Below, in pieces: positions 21,762 to 34,400 of a stretch of DNA of 64,000 bases (position 1 is its first letter; every line of letters starts with the position of its first letter). Where the stretch lies: positions 36,494,009 to 36,558,008 of the forward strand of contig CM031601.1 of the NCBI GenBank assembly GCA_018398815.1. The letters run 5' to 3'. The position numbers were made by a program, and so were the translations under genes. The notes beneath the pieces were generated by a model. That model saw only the letters and a list, made by a program, of their open reading frames with translations, was not told the DNA's origin and made no database searches. This stretch comes from Conus ventricosus (taxonomy: Eukaryota; Mollusca; Gastropoda; Neogastropoda; Conidae).

Positions 21762-22510
21762 CCCTCCGGGGGTTACGACCTTGTCGTGGTCGGAGGGTTT
21801 GCGGGGTCCAGTGATCCCTTAGGCTCTGCTGGCGGGGGCATCAATACTTGAAGATAGGCTGTTTTTTTCATACTGCTTCTAGGCCTGAGAGGTGCAGATG
21901 CTGTTTGGCCTAAGCGTAACGTGGTAAGGAGTTGATGCCCTGGTAGGGCTTCCCATGTCAGATAGGCTAAGGGTGAGGATCCTGACTAAGAGTAACCCGC
22001 CTTTCTCCTTTTCTTGTTTTCTGCCTCCCTTATTTGGCCCTTTTCTATCTTCGTCTCCCCTTCAAGTCTTCTTTTTCACACTCCTTTTCTCTCTGTGGTC
22101 TCCTTAAGATCCGCCGTGTTTGCCGTGCGGTGCGACTGTGTCGGAGGGGAATGAGGTCCTGGTGATTGAGAGGGCCAGTGCTTGAGGAGGCCTGTGCTCT
22201 CAACACATCACTTTGGCTCGGACCTCTCCTAGACAGGGAGTACACTTTGGCCCGGGTGTACTAATCGGCTCCCCTTCTTGGGCTGGGTCAAGACAAGCAG
22301 TTCCCCTGCTGGCCATGTGAACCCTGCAGTGCTCAGCTCTCTGTCCCCGGGAGTTGAGCATGATCAGGGGGGAGGGGGTTAGTTGCTTCTGTTTGTCGTA
22401 TGTCTCTCCCGAAGCCTGGAAGGGGTCAAGACATTGGTTTCTTGGCCCTGGCCCCTTAGTTGGACTCCAAGGTGGGTGGTAAGGGAGAGATGAATCATAC
22501 TACACTAAAT
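21762..22510 (+). promoter_or_regulatory. 5' UTR of copy B
   Basis: About 750 bp, collinear with the 5' UTR of copy A, including the opening CCCTCCGGGG and a CGTGGTCGGAGGG block. It carries a short insertion near 22,180 (GGCCTGTGCTCTC) relative to A. A promoter is expected here by family knowledge but not seen directly. Confidence 0.6.
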
Positions 22511-23850
22511 ATGGCTTTTTTCCAAAAAACATTCCCCCCAAAAGGAAGAGGAAGTCAGCATCCCCTATTTCAGGGGATGGTCAAACAGATAGTGATTCTG
22601 ATACAGAAGTGAGACAGAAGACAGGTTTTTGGGCTTCCTGGCTCGTGATGGAGGGGACGGAGCAGGAACGACCCCTTTCAGCTCTGAGCCCTTTTGCCAT
22701 ACAAAAGGGCTTTCAAGGTTTGGCAGGTGACCCTCGGTCCATCAGAGGTTACGGAATGGCTCGTTCCTTATTGAGTGTAAATCACAGAAACAATCTGACC
22801 AGCTGCTGAAGGCAAAAAAATTTAGTGGACAGGGAGATCAGGTAACTCCCCACAAACAATTAAATTCATCAAAAGGCGTGATTCGCTGCAGGGATTTATC
22901 TGGTGTCTCGGAGGCAGAAATTAAATCGGAGCTGGCGTCCCAGGGTGTGACGGAGGTGCGCAGGGTGACAGTAAAAAAGGGGTGCAGAAAGAGTGGCCAC
23001 CAACCCCCTCTTTCTGACATTCTGCAACCCTGTGCTGCCTCCGGTCATCAAAGTCGGCTACCTGAATGTCCGGGTTGAGTTATATGTTCCGTCCCCGTTG
23101 AGGTGCTTCAGGTGCCAGAAGTTTGGCCATGTCAGGGACCGCTGTTCTGGGCAGGAGGTGTGTGGTATTTGCTGCAAGGCAACCCATGAGGGGCCGTGTC
23201 ATGATCCGGCACATTGTGCTAACTGCGGTGGCGACCATCCCTCCTCTTCCCGAAATTGTCCTTCTTGGATTCAGGAATCTGCTATACAACGAGTCAAAAC
23301 GGAAAAGAAGATCTCTTTTTTTGAAGCCGGAAACAGGTTGTGGGCAGTCAGACGCCGACAGCTTCTTCCTACGCTTCGGCTGTTAAGAAGGTTCCCACAG
23401 TTTCTACTCGGTCAGTCTGCTGCCAGACTGATGAATTCATGTTTTCGAAAACATTGCAAGTAAGATCTGTCAGTTTCTGGTGGTAGCAGGTCCACCACCT
23501 TCCAAACCAAAGTGACTGCCCCTGGTGGAGGCAAAAAATCCGCCACCCCTCAGACTGCCCAGCAGTCTACAACATCTGCTGCTGGGCAGATTAAAAAACC
23601 AGCACCCCTACTTCGAAACTCCTCTGTCCAGTGCCCGTGCGGGCAAGGGAGTTCCACCCAGTGTGGAGATGGTGGAGATTAGACAAAACCTCCACCATCT
23701 CCCAAATCCAGACCTCCACCATCTCCAAAATCCAGGCCTTTGTCACCTGCGGGCAAGTCTGCCAGGGGGTCCAAAGACCAACACAGTCCAGTGAAACTAA
23801 AAAATAAGTTCACTCCTTTGGCCGCAGATGCTGATGAGGAGATGACCTGA
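22511..23850 (+). pseudogene. ORF1 (gag-like), copy B, frameshifted
   Basis: ATG at 22,511 (MAFF). It has the same conserved WASWLVMEGTEQ and RDLSGVSEAEIK blocks as copy A. Copy B keeps YVPSPLRCFRCQKFGH in frame, so the three Cys-His knuckles (about 23,103-23,265) join the upstream part without the break seen in A. The Pro/Ser-rich tail contains a local PPPSPKS-type duplication (about 23,690-23,740). The frame ends FTPLAADADEEMT at TGA 23,848-23,850. Other one-base shifts remain near 22,560, 22,820 and 22,980. Confidence 0.85.
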
Positions 23851-23875
23851 TCTCTCTCCTTCTCGCCTCTGCACC

Positions 23876-26800
23876 ATGGATAGTACAATATTCCATTGGA
23901 ATATCCGTGGACTAAATTCCAACTTTGAGGAGCTGCAGCTTCTGTGTCGATCTATAAAACCTTCCGTCGTGGCTCTTCAGGAAACCCAAATTCAAAGCCA
24001 GAAGACCTTACTCTTTCTGGCTTTAATATACTTTCAAAACCTGCACAACCATCCACGTTGGGATTGTCGGGCGGTGTTGCCCTTCTCCTACACAAAACTT
24101 TGTTGTATAGTCCTGTCACTTTGTCTACCTCCCTCCAGGCTGTAGCTGCGAGAGTCACTCTCCACAAGACTGTGACAATCTGTTCCCTTTATCTTCCACT
24201 TCTGTCCCGGTTTGTCGTCAGGCCCTTGTCAGTCTGATAGGAGAACTTCCTCGACCTTTTTTGCTGTTGGGTGACTTTAACGGTCACAACCTCTTTGGGG
24301 TAGTGCCGGTACGTCCCCCAGAGGTCTGCTGATTGAAGATGTCCTTTCAGACTTGGATTTGTGTTGTCTGAATGACGGATCTGCAACTTACCTCCACTCT
24401 TCCACTGGTTCACTTTCGTGTTTAGATTTGTCGGTTTGTGACCCCTCGCTGGTCCTGGACTATGAGTGGTCTGTCATGACGATCTGCACGGAAGTGACCA
24501 TTTCCCTGTCCTTCTACAACCTGTAAAAACTGAACACGTCTCTGTTTCTCAACATCTAAATTACAAGAAAGCAAACTGGGATCTATTCGCAACCACTATT
24601 TCTAAAGAATTCCAGGACACTGACTTTCTTCAGAGTCCGGACCAGCTGAATCACTGACTAACACTGTGATCAAGTGTGCTAAAGCTTGTATTCCAGTGTC
24701 TTCCGATAAACTACAAATGCCAAAAACACCCTGGTTTGATTCAGACTGCCAACAAATTTCCAAAGTTTGAAAACGGGCTCAGCGTCAGTATACCAACGAC
24801 CTTCGGGTCCCAACGCTCGAGCCCATCAAAAACTCCGTGCTAAATCTAGACACACTTTTAAAATCAGTAAACGTTGGTCCTGGAGAGCTTCTGCTCCAGG
24901 CTGACATCAAAAACTTCAAGAAAAAGTGTGGAACATCATTAAGAAAATCAAAGGGAAGAACACCTGTCCCACTGTGAACCATCTCAAGTTTTCAGATTCT
25001 TTAATAACAGAGAAGAAAGCAGTTGCTAATCTGCTTGCTTCAACCATTGAAAAGAATTCCTCCTCTTCTAATAAATCAGTCACTTTTGTCAAACACAAAG
25101 CCCTAAAAGAAAAATCTCCCTGCAACTTTTCATCCGACAACATGGAAGACTACAATCTTCCTTTTACATTAAACGAGCTGAAAATCTGCCTTACTCTCTT
25201 GCAGCGATTCCTCTCCAGGTATAGATGACATACATTATCAACTATTGAAACATCTTCCGCAAGAAGGTCTGAACATCCTGTTACAGGTATACAACCACGT
25301 GTGGACTACAGGTTGCTTTCCACCCTCTTGGCGGACAGCCCTCATTATTCCCATCCCAAACCTGGAAAAGATCTTTCTAATCCATCTAACTACCGTCCAA
25401 TAGCTTTGACCAGCTGTGTCTGTAAACTGATGGAGAAAATGGTCAATGCTAGGCTCAGTGGAAACTCGAAACCGATGGCCTTTTGGCGAAAGAACAGTGT
25501 GGTTTCCGCAAACATCGTAGTACAGTTTTACCATTTGATTCGTCTGGAATCTACACTTAGGGAAAGCTTTTTTTAAACAGACAGCATGCAGTGGCAATTT
25601 TCTTTGACTTGGAGAAGGCCTACGATACCACCTGGAAGTCGGGGATACTTCATGATCTCCACGATCTGGGTTTTCGAGGTCATCTTCTCTTTTATTCAAA
25701 ATTTTTTGGCAGAACGACAGTTTCAGGTCCGGGTTGGCACCACTCTCTCTGATGTCCACGAGCAGGAGTTGGGTGTTCCCCAGGGGAGCATACTGTCTCC
25801 TGCCCTCTTTAGTATTAAAATCAACAACATTGTGAAATCAGTTCAGCAGGGTTCAGACTGCTCATTGTTTGTGGATGATTTTGCTGTCTACGCAACTGGA
25901 AGCCTGTACCCGAGTGTCCAGCGCAGGCTCCAGCTTTGCGTAGATAAAATCATCAGTGGGCGGATGAAAACGGTTTCACCTTTTCTGCTACAAAAACCCA
26001 GTGTATTCACTTCCATAATTTCCGTCAGTTTTTTCCAGATCCTGAACTTCACGTCGGGAAATCTCCCATTCCAGCTGTTAAAGAGGCCAAATTTCTGGGA
26101 GTCATTTTTGACCAAAAACTTAACTTTCTCAGCCATATTAAAAATCTCAAAACTGCTTGCCAAAAGGCACTGAATATTCTGCGGGTCGTAGCACACACCG
26201 ACTGGGGCGCTGAAAGAAAACTTTGTTGCACCTCTACAGAGCCCTGGTCCGTTCTAAACTGGACTACGGTGTGTGTGGTACGGCTCCGCAAGATCATCTT
26301 ACCTCAAACTCTTGGACCCTATCCACCATCAAGGGCTTCGTCTCTGTCTTGGAGCGTTCCGCACCCCCCCTGTGTACAGCCTGTACGCAGAGGCAGGTGA
26401 ACTTCACTGTCCAATCGCAGGCTGAAACTGTCTTTGAATTATTACATCGACTGTTCTCAGAACGCAGAATCCTGCCTATGACTGTGTTTTTGACCCTCCG
26501 TTCCAAAGTAAGTTTGAAACAAACCCGAAATGTATTCCGCGTTTGGGCTTCGTATGCAGCCTCACGTGCGGAATGCAGGTATAGACCTGGGAGTAGTTTC
26601 CCATTTTTCCAAGTTTCCGGATCAACCTCCATGGACCTTTTTCACACCAGAGATTCGTTTTGATCTCGCAGCTTTCCGTAAGGAGTCTACCAGCTCTCTG
26701 GCGTACAAGGCTTTGTATGCCGAGCTCTGTTCCAAATTCCCATCCTATCAAAAAGTTTTCACTGACGGTTCCAAGTCTGAGGATGGAGTGGCCTGTGCAG

Positions 26801-27558
26801 CCTACTGCCCCGGGGCTCCTTCTCAGATATTGTTGGAACATATACATTCAGATGCTTCTGTCTATTCTGCTGAACTTACTGCTCTAGTACTGGCTTTGAA
26901 GATAATCTCCCATTCTTCGAGGAGGGACTTTCTGGTTCTGTCGGATTCGCTGTCAGCTTTGGAGGCCATAGCTGGCCGCAACCTTCAGCATCCAGAACTT
27001 TTACTTTTTTTTGAACTTTTTAGCAAGTTGAAGGCGGACGGTTACAACATCACTCTTGCTTGGGTTCCTGGCCATGTTGGCATCGGCGGGAACGAAATGG
27101 TTGATCGTTTAGCCAAGAACGCCACAAGAGAGAAACTGTCCAACACTTATATCCCTGCTCAGATGTGAAACCCAAAATTAACGATTATGTGAGAGACCTT
27201 GGCAGGAGGATTGGAACACACAGACGAATAACAAACTCTTTCAGATCCGTCCAAACCTTAAAGACTTCCTCCCATCTACGTCGGGTGGTCGTAAAGAGGA
27301 AACGGTTCTGTGCCGGCTGCACACCGGCCATTCGTATTTTACCCATTCTTACCTTTTAAAGAGTGAAGAAGCTCCGTGGTGCATTCCATGTCATGCACCA
27401 CTCCACAATGAAACATGTTCTTTTAGAGTGTTGGGACTTGCACGATGTGAGACACAAACATTTTACAGCGGAGTCCATGAAGATCCTGTTCAGGGATGTC
27501 CCGCCTGACGTGATCCTTGGGTTTTTTTAGAGAAATTAACATTTTTCATCTGATTTGA
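23876..27558 (+). pseudogene. ORF2 polyprotein, copy B, frameshifted
   Basis: MDSTIFHWNIRGLNSNFEEL opens the APE-type endonuclease (23,876 to about 24,530). Here the GSDHFPV end is intact, unlike in A. One T is missing near 24,006 (frame lost after SQKT) and one base near 24,200. In RT, GVPQGSILSPALFS and LFVDDFAVYATG (FVDD codons 25,868-25,879) are intact. 26,530-27,168 reads uninterrupted through RNase H (TDGS with catalytic Asp at 26,764-26,766, SDSLSALEA, GHVGIGGNE). The C-terminal Cys/His region follows, disturbed near 27,400 and 27,525, and ends at TGA 27,556-27,558. Reverse transcription and target nicking are the inferred roles. Confidence 0.9.
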
Positions 27559-27755
27559 GATTTTACGGAAGAAGGATTTTTAACAAAGTTTCTGGTTGTT
27601 TGTAGACGATGTCATTTAACGAGATGTGTGAAAGGTTGTTTTTTTTTTTTTTTTTTTTTTTTTATAAATGACTGGTGAGTTGATTTTAACGTGGTGACAG
27701 CCTGATGTGGCCCTCTGCGGTCGGCTGGGCTATAAGCAACATTTATCTTATCTTA
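27559..27755 (+). other. 3' UTR and tail of copy B
   Basis: It contains a T run at about 27,639-27,663, then CAGCC...GGCTG (pairing arms), TATAAGCAAC and the short ATCTT tail. Collinear with copy A. Confidence 0.7.
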
Positions 27756-27768
27756 CCATACATCAGAT
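27756..27768. repeat. Target-site duplication, 3' copy (element B)
   Basis: CCATACATCAGAT, identical to 21,749-21,761. Confidence 0.93.
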
Positions 27769-27842
27769 TGTCATAAAGAAAAAGAATGGAGAGTGGGGAG
27801 CTCACTCTTCCCAAAACACCAAGCTCACAGGAGTAATTTCCC

Positions 27843-28555
27843 TTAACCTCTTCACTGCCACAGTATAATAGCACATTTGAAAATCTGTCTGCCGTGGTAA
27901 AATTGAGCTTTTTGGGGTAGGTTCAATGAAATGGTTACTGCTCACTTATTTCTTGACAGATCTCTTTGATTTTTTGCATGTTTTGTTGTTATGAATTTGT
28001 CTACAATGTTTCTATCAAAATGGCTTGATTATGTTGATAATTAGTATAGCAGAATTGACATAATTATAAAAAATTTACCAAAAATAACAGTTTTCGAGTG
28101 TACACAAACACATTGCGCCAAACAGAATGAGTCAAAACACTGAAAAAGTGGTCTTACTACTTATTGAATATCAGCACTAACACATGAAAGTCATATAAAT
28201 CCAAGGAATGTTGTTCTTGATGATAATCTGCTCATAATTGGGGGTACTATTTTTTTTGGTAAAAGGGGCATAATCATGCGTTTCGCGTATGTTCACTAAC
28301 ATGTACATACTATTTATTTGTTGAGTTATTTGTTAGATTTTTGTGGATTACTTACTTATACCCTTGTCTACAATTTCACATCATTCAATATTGGTTTTGT
28401 TGTTATGATGATGGTTCACATAATAACATGTGATAAACAGTTTTTTTTTTTTTTTTCAATGGGGAAGTTTTTGAAAAATTTGGGGATATAAAAACCCACT
28501 AAAAACAACAAAAATACCTTTTGGTGTTAGCTCAAAAACATTCAAACACCTGGGG
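27843..28555 (+). mobile_element. piggyBac-like terminus (PB-2) followed by one 0.7-kb-type unit
   Basis: TTAA 27,843-27,846 then CCTCTTCACTGCC. The next 240 bp match 871-1,100. It then runs through AACAGTTTTCGAGTGTACAC into a partial copy of the tandem unit (GAAAAAGTGGTC at about 28,143, GATGATGGTTCACA near 28,407). It breaks off near 28,555, where smeared sequence begins. This copy shows that the terminus and the 0.7-kb repeat are parts of one element. No opposite end was found. Confidence 0.65.
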
Positions 28556-31363
28556 GGGAAAATTTTTTTAAAGGGTTTATTTTTTTCCAAAAAATTTTGG
28601 TTTTAAAGGGATTCACCCAATCTTTATGGAAACAATTACTGTTCCCCCCCTTTTTTCCCCAAGGAGGGATAAGTAAAAATCAATAAAAAAAATTTAAAAA
28701 ACCTGCCCGCTCTTACATCCACGTGGGAAAACTTATGGAAAGAATAATTCTAAAAAGGCTCAAAAACACTTCTTGAAAAAAGGGTTTTTTAAATTAACAC
28801 ATCTTTACCGTGGTTCATAATGCAAAAACCCGGGCAGCAATTTGTATCCCTCCCTCGTTTTAAAATTAAAGTCCGAAACGGAAAACAACCCCTTGAAAGG
28901 GCCTGTCCCTTGCGATGCTCGAACCATCCTTTTTTTTTTTTTCCCCTCGGCGCCATCTTCCCGTTGAGCCCGTGTACACGGCACTAAGTATTTTAAGCTT
29001 TTTTCAGATCGCCGATCTTTGTTGTTGTTTTTTGGTGTTCTTGCTTATGTTTTCACTTAAGGGAGAACGAGTAAAAGCGTTTGGGGGGTTTAAAGGGAGA
29101 TTTCCCAAAAAGGTTTCGTCATTCGATTCCTCGTCCACGGGCAGGTCTTTAGCCCCCCTGGGCCTATTTTGGGCCGGCCAACCCCCCTTCTTTCACGCCC
29201 TTTTTTCTTTTTTGGTTTCCTTTTCTTTCTAAAGGGGGGTCCCACTTCAACCCCAGGGGGGTTTGTTGTTGGTGACAGCGACCCTTTCTCGCAACCCTTA
29301 ATTTGTGACGATGCCGGGTCACCCGCGGTTTTTTGTCGGCCCTTCTTTCCCCTCGCCCCTAACGGCACGGTTCTGTGTGTCCGTTACTGCATCTTTTGGC
29401 CCTTTTTCACGCGGTTCTACGGCAAAAAGTTCGTTTCCCCCGGCGGAATAAAAGATGCACAAAGGCCCCCTATGACGGGGGGCTCGGGGGTTTGGGGAAA
29501 TGGGCGGGTTTTCACTTTGCCTCTAACGGCAAAGATCAGTTTCCGGTTTCTGCCCTTTCCCTTTTTACAGCATCCTGTGCCCAGTTCATTTCGGTTTATG
29601 CGCAAAATTTCAACCCAGGGCCCGGAAAACCCAAAGGAGGGCCGGCCCCTTTTAAACGAGTGGAATTTTGCCTTTCGGCGGAATTCCCCCCTTTTGGGGG
29701 CCTCAGGGGTTTAAAATTTTTGGATCGAGCAAATGGAGAAAACGGGGGGGGGGGGGGTTTTGTAGGAAAGTGAGGTTTTTTTTCGTAAGAAAAAACCCCT
29801 TGGATCGCGTTTTTTGTTCTCGTTGGTTTTCTCAAAGGAAAACTTCGGCTCTTTTGGGGCCCCCCAGGACAGATTAAGTGAATAAGGGAAATTTTGGGTT
29901 TAAACCAAAAATACAAAGAAGGGAAGTAATCACTTGGTGCTGGGGAAAATTTGCCTTTTGGGGATTCCGGCGCCTTATTGTTTAAACAATTTGGGCATTT
30001 TAAATTTCCGAAGTCGTAAAATTTTCCCACAAATCCCCGAGAATGGGGGAAATTTTTGGGCCCGGAGATGGGTTTCCTTTTGTGAAAAAAAGAAAAACCT
30101 GGAAGTGGTGGGGGAGATGTGCGTACAACAGTGATTTTAAAAATCGTGGGGTAAAGAGCCCGGGTTAGCCCGGGGTGAGTTTCCGTGGGGGAAAATAGAA
30201 AAAAAAAGCTTGTTTTTTTTATTTCTTTTTTTTGAGTTTATGCTTTTTGGGGTGTTTTTTAGATAGAAATATAAAAAAAATGCCCCCTTAGGGGGTTTCC
30301 CCCCGGGCCCCCCACCAGGGCTTTTCCCCCCTGGCCCCCACGGGGGCCTACGGGGGCCCCCCCGGACCCCCGCCTAATTTCCCCTTTTTTCCTTTTTTTT
30401 TTTCCCCAATAAAAGGGACGAGCCCTATTAGGGGAAGGTAAAGGGATAATGGGGCAGATTAACGCCCCCCCCCCCCTTTCGCTCGGGGGCAAACCAAGGG
30501 AAGAAAACCCCCCCTAAGGGGGTTTGGGAAATTTCTTTCCCGGGGCCCCAGTTTTTTTCCCTTCCCCCCAACCTCGGCTCTCCCCTTTTGTCAGGAAAAC
30601 TGGGGTTTCGCCCCTTTTCGGGGGCGTCCCTCGGGGGACTGGGGCATCGGGTTCCCCCTTTTTTCCCTTTACTGATCCTGGGGCCCCTTTTTCAAATTCG
30701 GTTCTACTCCCAACATTTCCCGCCCCCAGGGCAAATCAAGATGCCGAGCCCCCTCAAAACGGGGCCCTAAGAGGGGGGGTAATGGGCAGACTTTGTTCCC
30801 TTCCCCCTTTTAAAAACCCCCCCCTTATTTTTTGGGGCCCCCCTCGGGGGCAAAACGGGGGTTTCCCCTCATTTCAGGCTTTCCCCTAAAGGGGGCTGGA
30901 AAATCCCCCCCCCTTTTTTTTTTCCCGGGGTTTGGCCCCAGCAGCCAAGCACACCCCCCCCTACCCGGGGGTCGGGGCCATTTTGCGGGCGCCTTTGGGG
31001 AAAGGGCCGTACCCCCCGGGCCCATGGGCTTTCCACACCCCCTCCCCGGGGTTTCCCCCTGGTGGGGGTTTTTATGCCCAGCTCTCCCCCCTTTGCAGGC
31101 CCTTTTCCCCCCCAGGCCCCTTGGGCCCTCCCGGGGCTGATCCCTTTTAGGAGTGTCGGGGGGATCAGCCAGGGGGGGCCCTTCCCTGGACTTTCACGCG
31201 CCCCCCTTTTCCAAGGGCTGCCCCCCCTCATTTTGGGGGCTCCGCCCGGGGTTTTTCGGAGTTGGGGGGCGGGGGCCATCCCCTGGTTTTAAACCCCTTT
31301 TGGGACTCGGGGCCCTTCCTGTTTCCCCTTTTTTCCCGGGGGCGGGGGTACCCTAACGGGGGG

Positions 31364-31416
<53 letters not shown>

Positions 31417-34400
31417 CCTTCGGAGGGGAACTCGCGCGGGGGTTCCCCCACTGGCGGCAAACCCCCTCCTCTTTTTAAAGGGAAGTGGGTAAGGGTACCG
31501 ACGGGTATGAGGAGGGCCCAAATAATTTCGGGGGCATTGGGGTAGGCCCATATGCTTGGCCCCCACCCCTGATTTCCCTGGGGGGTGGCTTTGCAGAGGT
31601 TTTTTTCAAGCAGAAGGGGTTTCCCCGTTTTCCCAAGGAGGCCATTTTTGGGAAAATTTGACCCCCTTTCTCTCAACCCAACGGCGACGGTCTTTTGGGC
31701 CCCCGGAATTTAACGAGCAACCAGCGGGGGTCGCCCTCAGGAAAGGGCCCGGCGGGCCCAAAAAGCTCCCACTCTAACGGAACCCCCCCCAAAATAAATT
31801 CCCCCCGACTGGGCGCTTCCCCAGGGCGGTCCTGGGGGCATCGGTTCAGGTACCTCAATCCCGGGGAGCGGTTTCCCCGCAACCCCTTTGGGGCTCTGCG
31901 GGTGATCAGGTGGGGGTTTCGTTTTCCCTTGGGGGTGCGGAAAAGGCCCCCTTCCCCTTTCCCCCCCCCGGGGGAAATCTAGGGGCCCTCTCAGGGCCTT
32001 AGACCAAGGGGCCCTTTGTTTGTTACCCAAAGGGGTCCCACAGAGGGCCCCTTTTCCTTTCCCTCCCCCCGGGTTTTTTGGGGCCGCATTTTTTTTTTTT
32101 CCCCAAAAGCTTCTGGATGAGGGGGGCCCGGTTCTAAAACCTCTCCCCGTAAACGGGGTTTCTTATCGTCCCCTTTTTCCCGGAGGGAAAACCCCCGGGT
32201 AAACCCGCGTTTGCCTGCCCCCCCGGCGGACGGGGGCGGTACCCTTCGCCCTAAAAAGGGGGTTTATTTCCTTTCCCTCTTGATCCCCCAAGGGACAGGA
32301 AGTCCCTCCGTTTATGTGGGGAACCCGCGTTTTTCAGTTCGGGCTCCCCCTTTGGGCTACCCCCGGCCCCTTGGGGTTTTTCACAAAGGTTTGGCCCCGG
32401 GAAAATTTGCTTGCATGTTCGGAAAAAAGGGAAATTTCTTGGGAAAGGGGCCCTCGACTTTGGGGCCCCTTTTTCCCTCTTTTCCAGCACTCTGGGGCCC
32501 CAGAAACCCCCTCCGGGTTTTTAAAAACCTTTTGCCCAGCAGGGGGTTTTTTCCGCAAGGGGGAAGCCCGATCTCACCCCGTCGCAGAGTTTCAGTTTCG
32601 GGGCATGTCCTTCCATACCCCCAACTGGGGGGTTTCTCCCCAAACCCCCCCCCAACGCCTGGTTCGCCTCCAGCCCCTCTTGGCCCTTTCTCCTTTCCTT
32701 GGATCAGGCCCCAGCCAGAAAGCGGGCCCTTCCCTTTTGGGTCCCGATTTGGGTCCTTTGGGCCCCCCTTGGGTCCCTCGGCGACCCGCAAAAAACGCCC
32801 GGTTTTTAAAAGCCTCTTTCGCAAACGTTGGTCTCAGGCGGGTTTCAGGGTGGGACCTTCCCGGGCGTTTTCGTTTAGTGGTTCCCAAACACGGTGGCCC
32901 TGGCACCCCCGTCCGGGGTGGCCCCAGGGGTCCCCATAAAACCCCTTTCCCCACAGGAGGGCCCCCGTTCCCGGACGCGTTCCCAGTCCCGGGGGGGGGC
33001 CCACGTTTAAACCTCTGGGCGGCGGGGGGGGGCCCTTTGGGCCCGGGGATGGGAAACTGGATAAACCGTCGGGTAGATCTGGAAGCCGTTTTTTCCCAAA
33101 CCCTTTAAGGGTTTCTTCCCCTTCCCGAAAGGGGGGAAAAATGTTCCCTTTAAAAACCGACAACGGATGTTTGGGTTTTTATATTCCCCCAAAAAGGGGG
33201 GGGGGGGTTTCTCAATCCCTTCCGGAGGGCGGGAAAAGTTCTCCTTTGGTGCGGGGACACAAACAATCCGGGTCTCGGCCCCGCCTTTCCCCCAAAAACA
33301 ACATTCTCGGGGGGTTTTCCCCCAAACAGGTCGCTCATGGTTTTTTCCCCCGGAATGGACTTCGCCACTTTAAGTTGGGAACCCCTTTTGGACTGTATGG
33401 TTAAACCACATGTAGACCCCTTTCGCCCCCCGGGGCAACCACCGTTCCAGCCGGGAAGTCTCCCCAGTTTTTGGATCCGGCTCGGGGGGGGGGGGAAAGC
33501 CCGTCCATCCTTTGGGCCGGGCTGACGGGGTATGCCTTTTCCCCTTCCCCATTCTGGGGAAAAATTCCCCCCCAAAACCCAAAGGGGGAAAAAGGGAGCC
33601 ACGCTTATTTGGTGGTCCACACTGGCCGGCCCCAAACGTGGTTTCCAGAACGTTGCACCCGTCTCACGTTTCCTTCCCATAACCCCTCGCCTTTTAAAGG
33701 GAAAGTCCCGTTTCAGCCACGGTAGGCATTCCCCACGGGAATCCCAAAAGGGCAAAATTTTTTCACGCCCGGTACTGTGCGGGACGCCCCTGTCTGCACA
33801 AGGGCCCCCCACGGTAATCGGGGTTTTTGGTAATCCCCCAGGGCAGGCCCCAAAGTGTCTGCGTGTCCCCTGGGAATGGTGGCTCTCTTGGTGCTCCTGC
33901 CCCGGGGGGTCACCTATTTTTCCTTTCAATGCCCAAAAGGGGGAACCTAGTTTTTTTTTTCCCCTCGGGAAAAAAAGAACTTTCGCCCCCCTGTTAAGGT
34001 TAAGGGGCTATTCCTACCACTTCCGCCAGTTAGGGGGCCCCCCCTTCGGGGGCGGCCCCTTCTGCGGGTCTGGGCAGAGGAAGGGAAACCCCACAGGGGC
34101 CCTTGCCCCGGGGCCCTTTCCCCGACGTGGGTTTTTTTTTTCCTCTCCTCCCTCAGGCCCCCCCTTTCGGCCCATCCCAGGGGGTTCTTCTGAAAAATTT
34201 CCTTTCCCTTCCCAAAAAAGCCTTTTTCGTTTCCCGGCCCCGGGGCGCTGCGTGAATTTTCCCCGCCCTTTTTGGCCTGCCTTGGGGGGTCGCCCCCCGA
34301 ACCGGATGACTCGATATTCTTCGCCTCCTCCCAGAATTTTTTAGCGAAAACCATTTTCCCGGGCCCCCTTCCCCGGAAAATTTCCCCCTTCTTTCCCCTT

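Larger units (their letters stand above)
21762..27755 (+). mobile_element. Full-length I/Nimb-like non-LTR retrotransposon, copy B
   Basis: Same order and nearly the same sequence as copy A over about 5.99 kb, with 5' UTR, ORF1, ORF2 and 3' UTR. The tail is ATTTATCTTATCTTA. A perfect 13-bp target-site duplication bounds it, different from that of copy A, so these are independent insertions rather than a segmental duplication. Its small indels fall at different places from those in A. Confidence 0.93.

Noticed and set aside
30259..34354. Many ORFs of 100-270 codons on both strands in the GC-rich block
   Set aside because: They overlap each other in all frames, are dominated by Gly, Pro, Phe and Lys/Arg from homopolymers, and lie in sequence whose smearing is demonstrated in the neighbouring duplicate.
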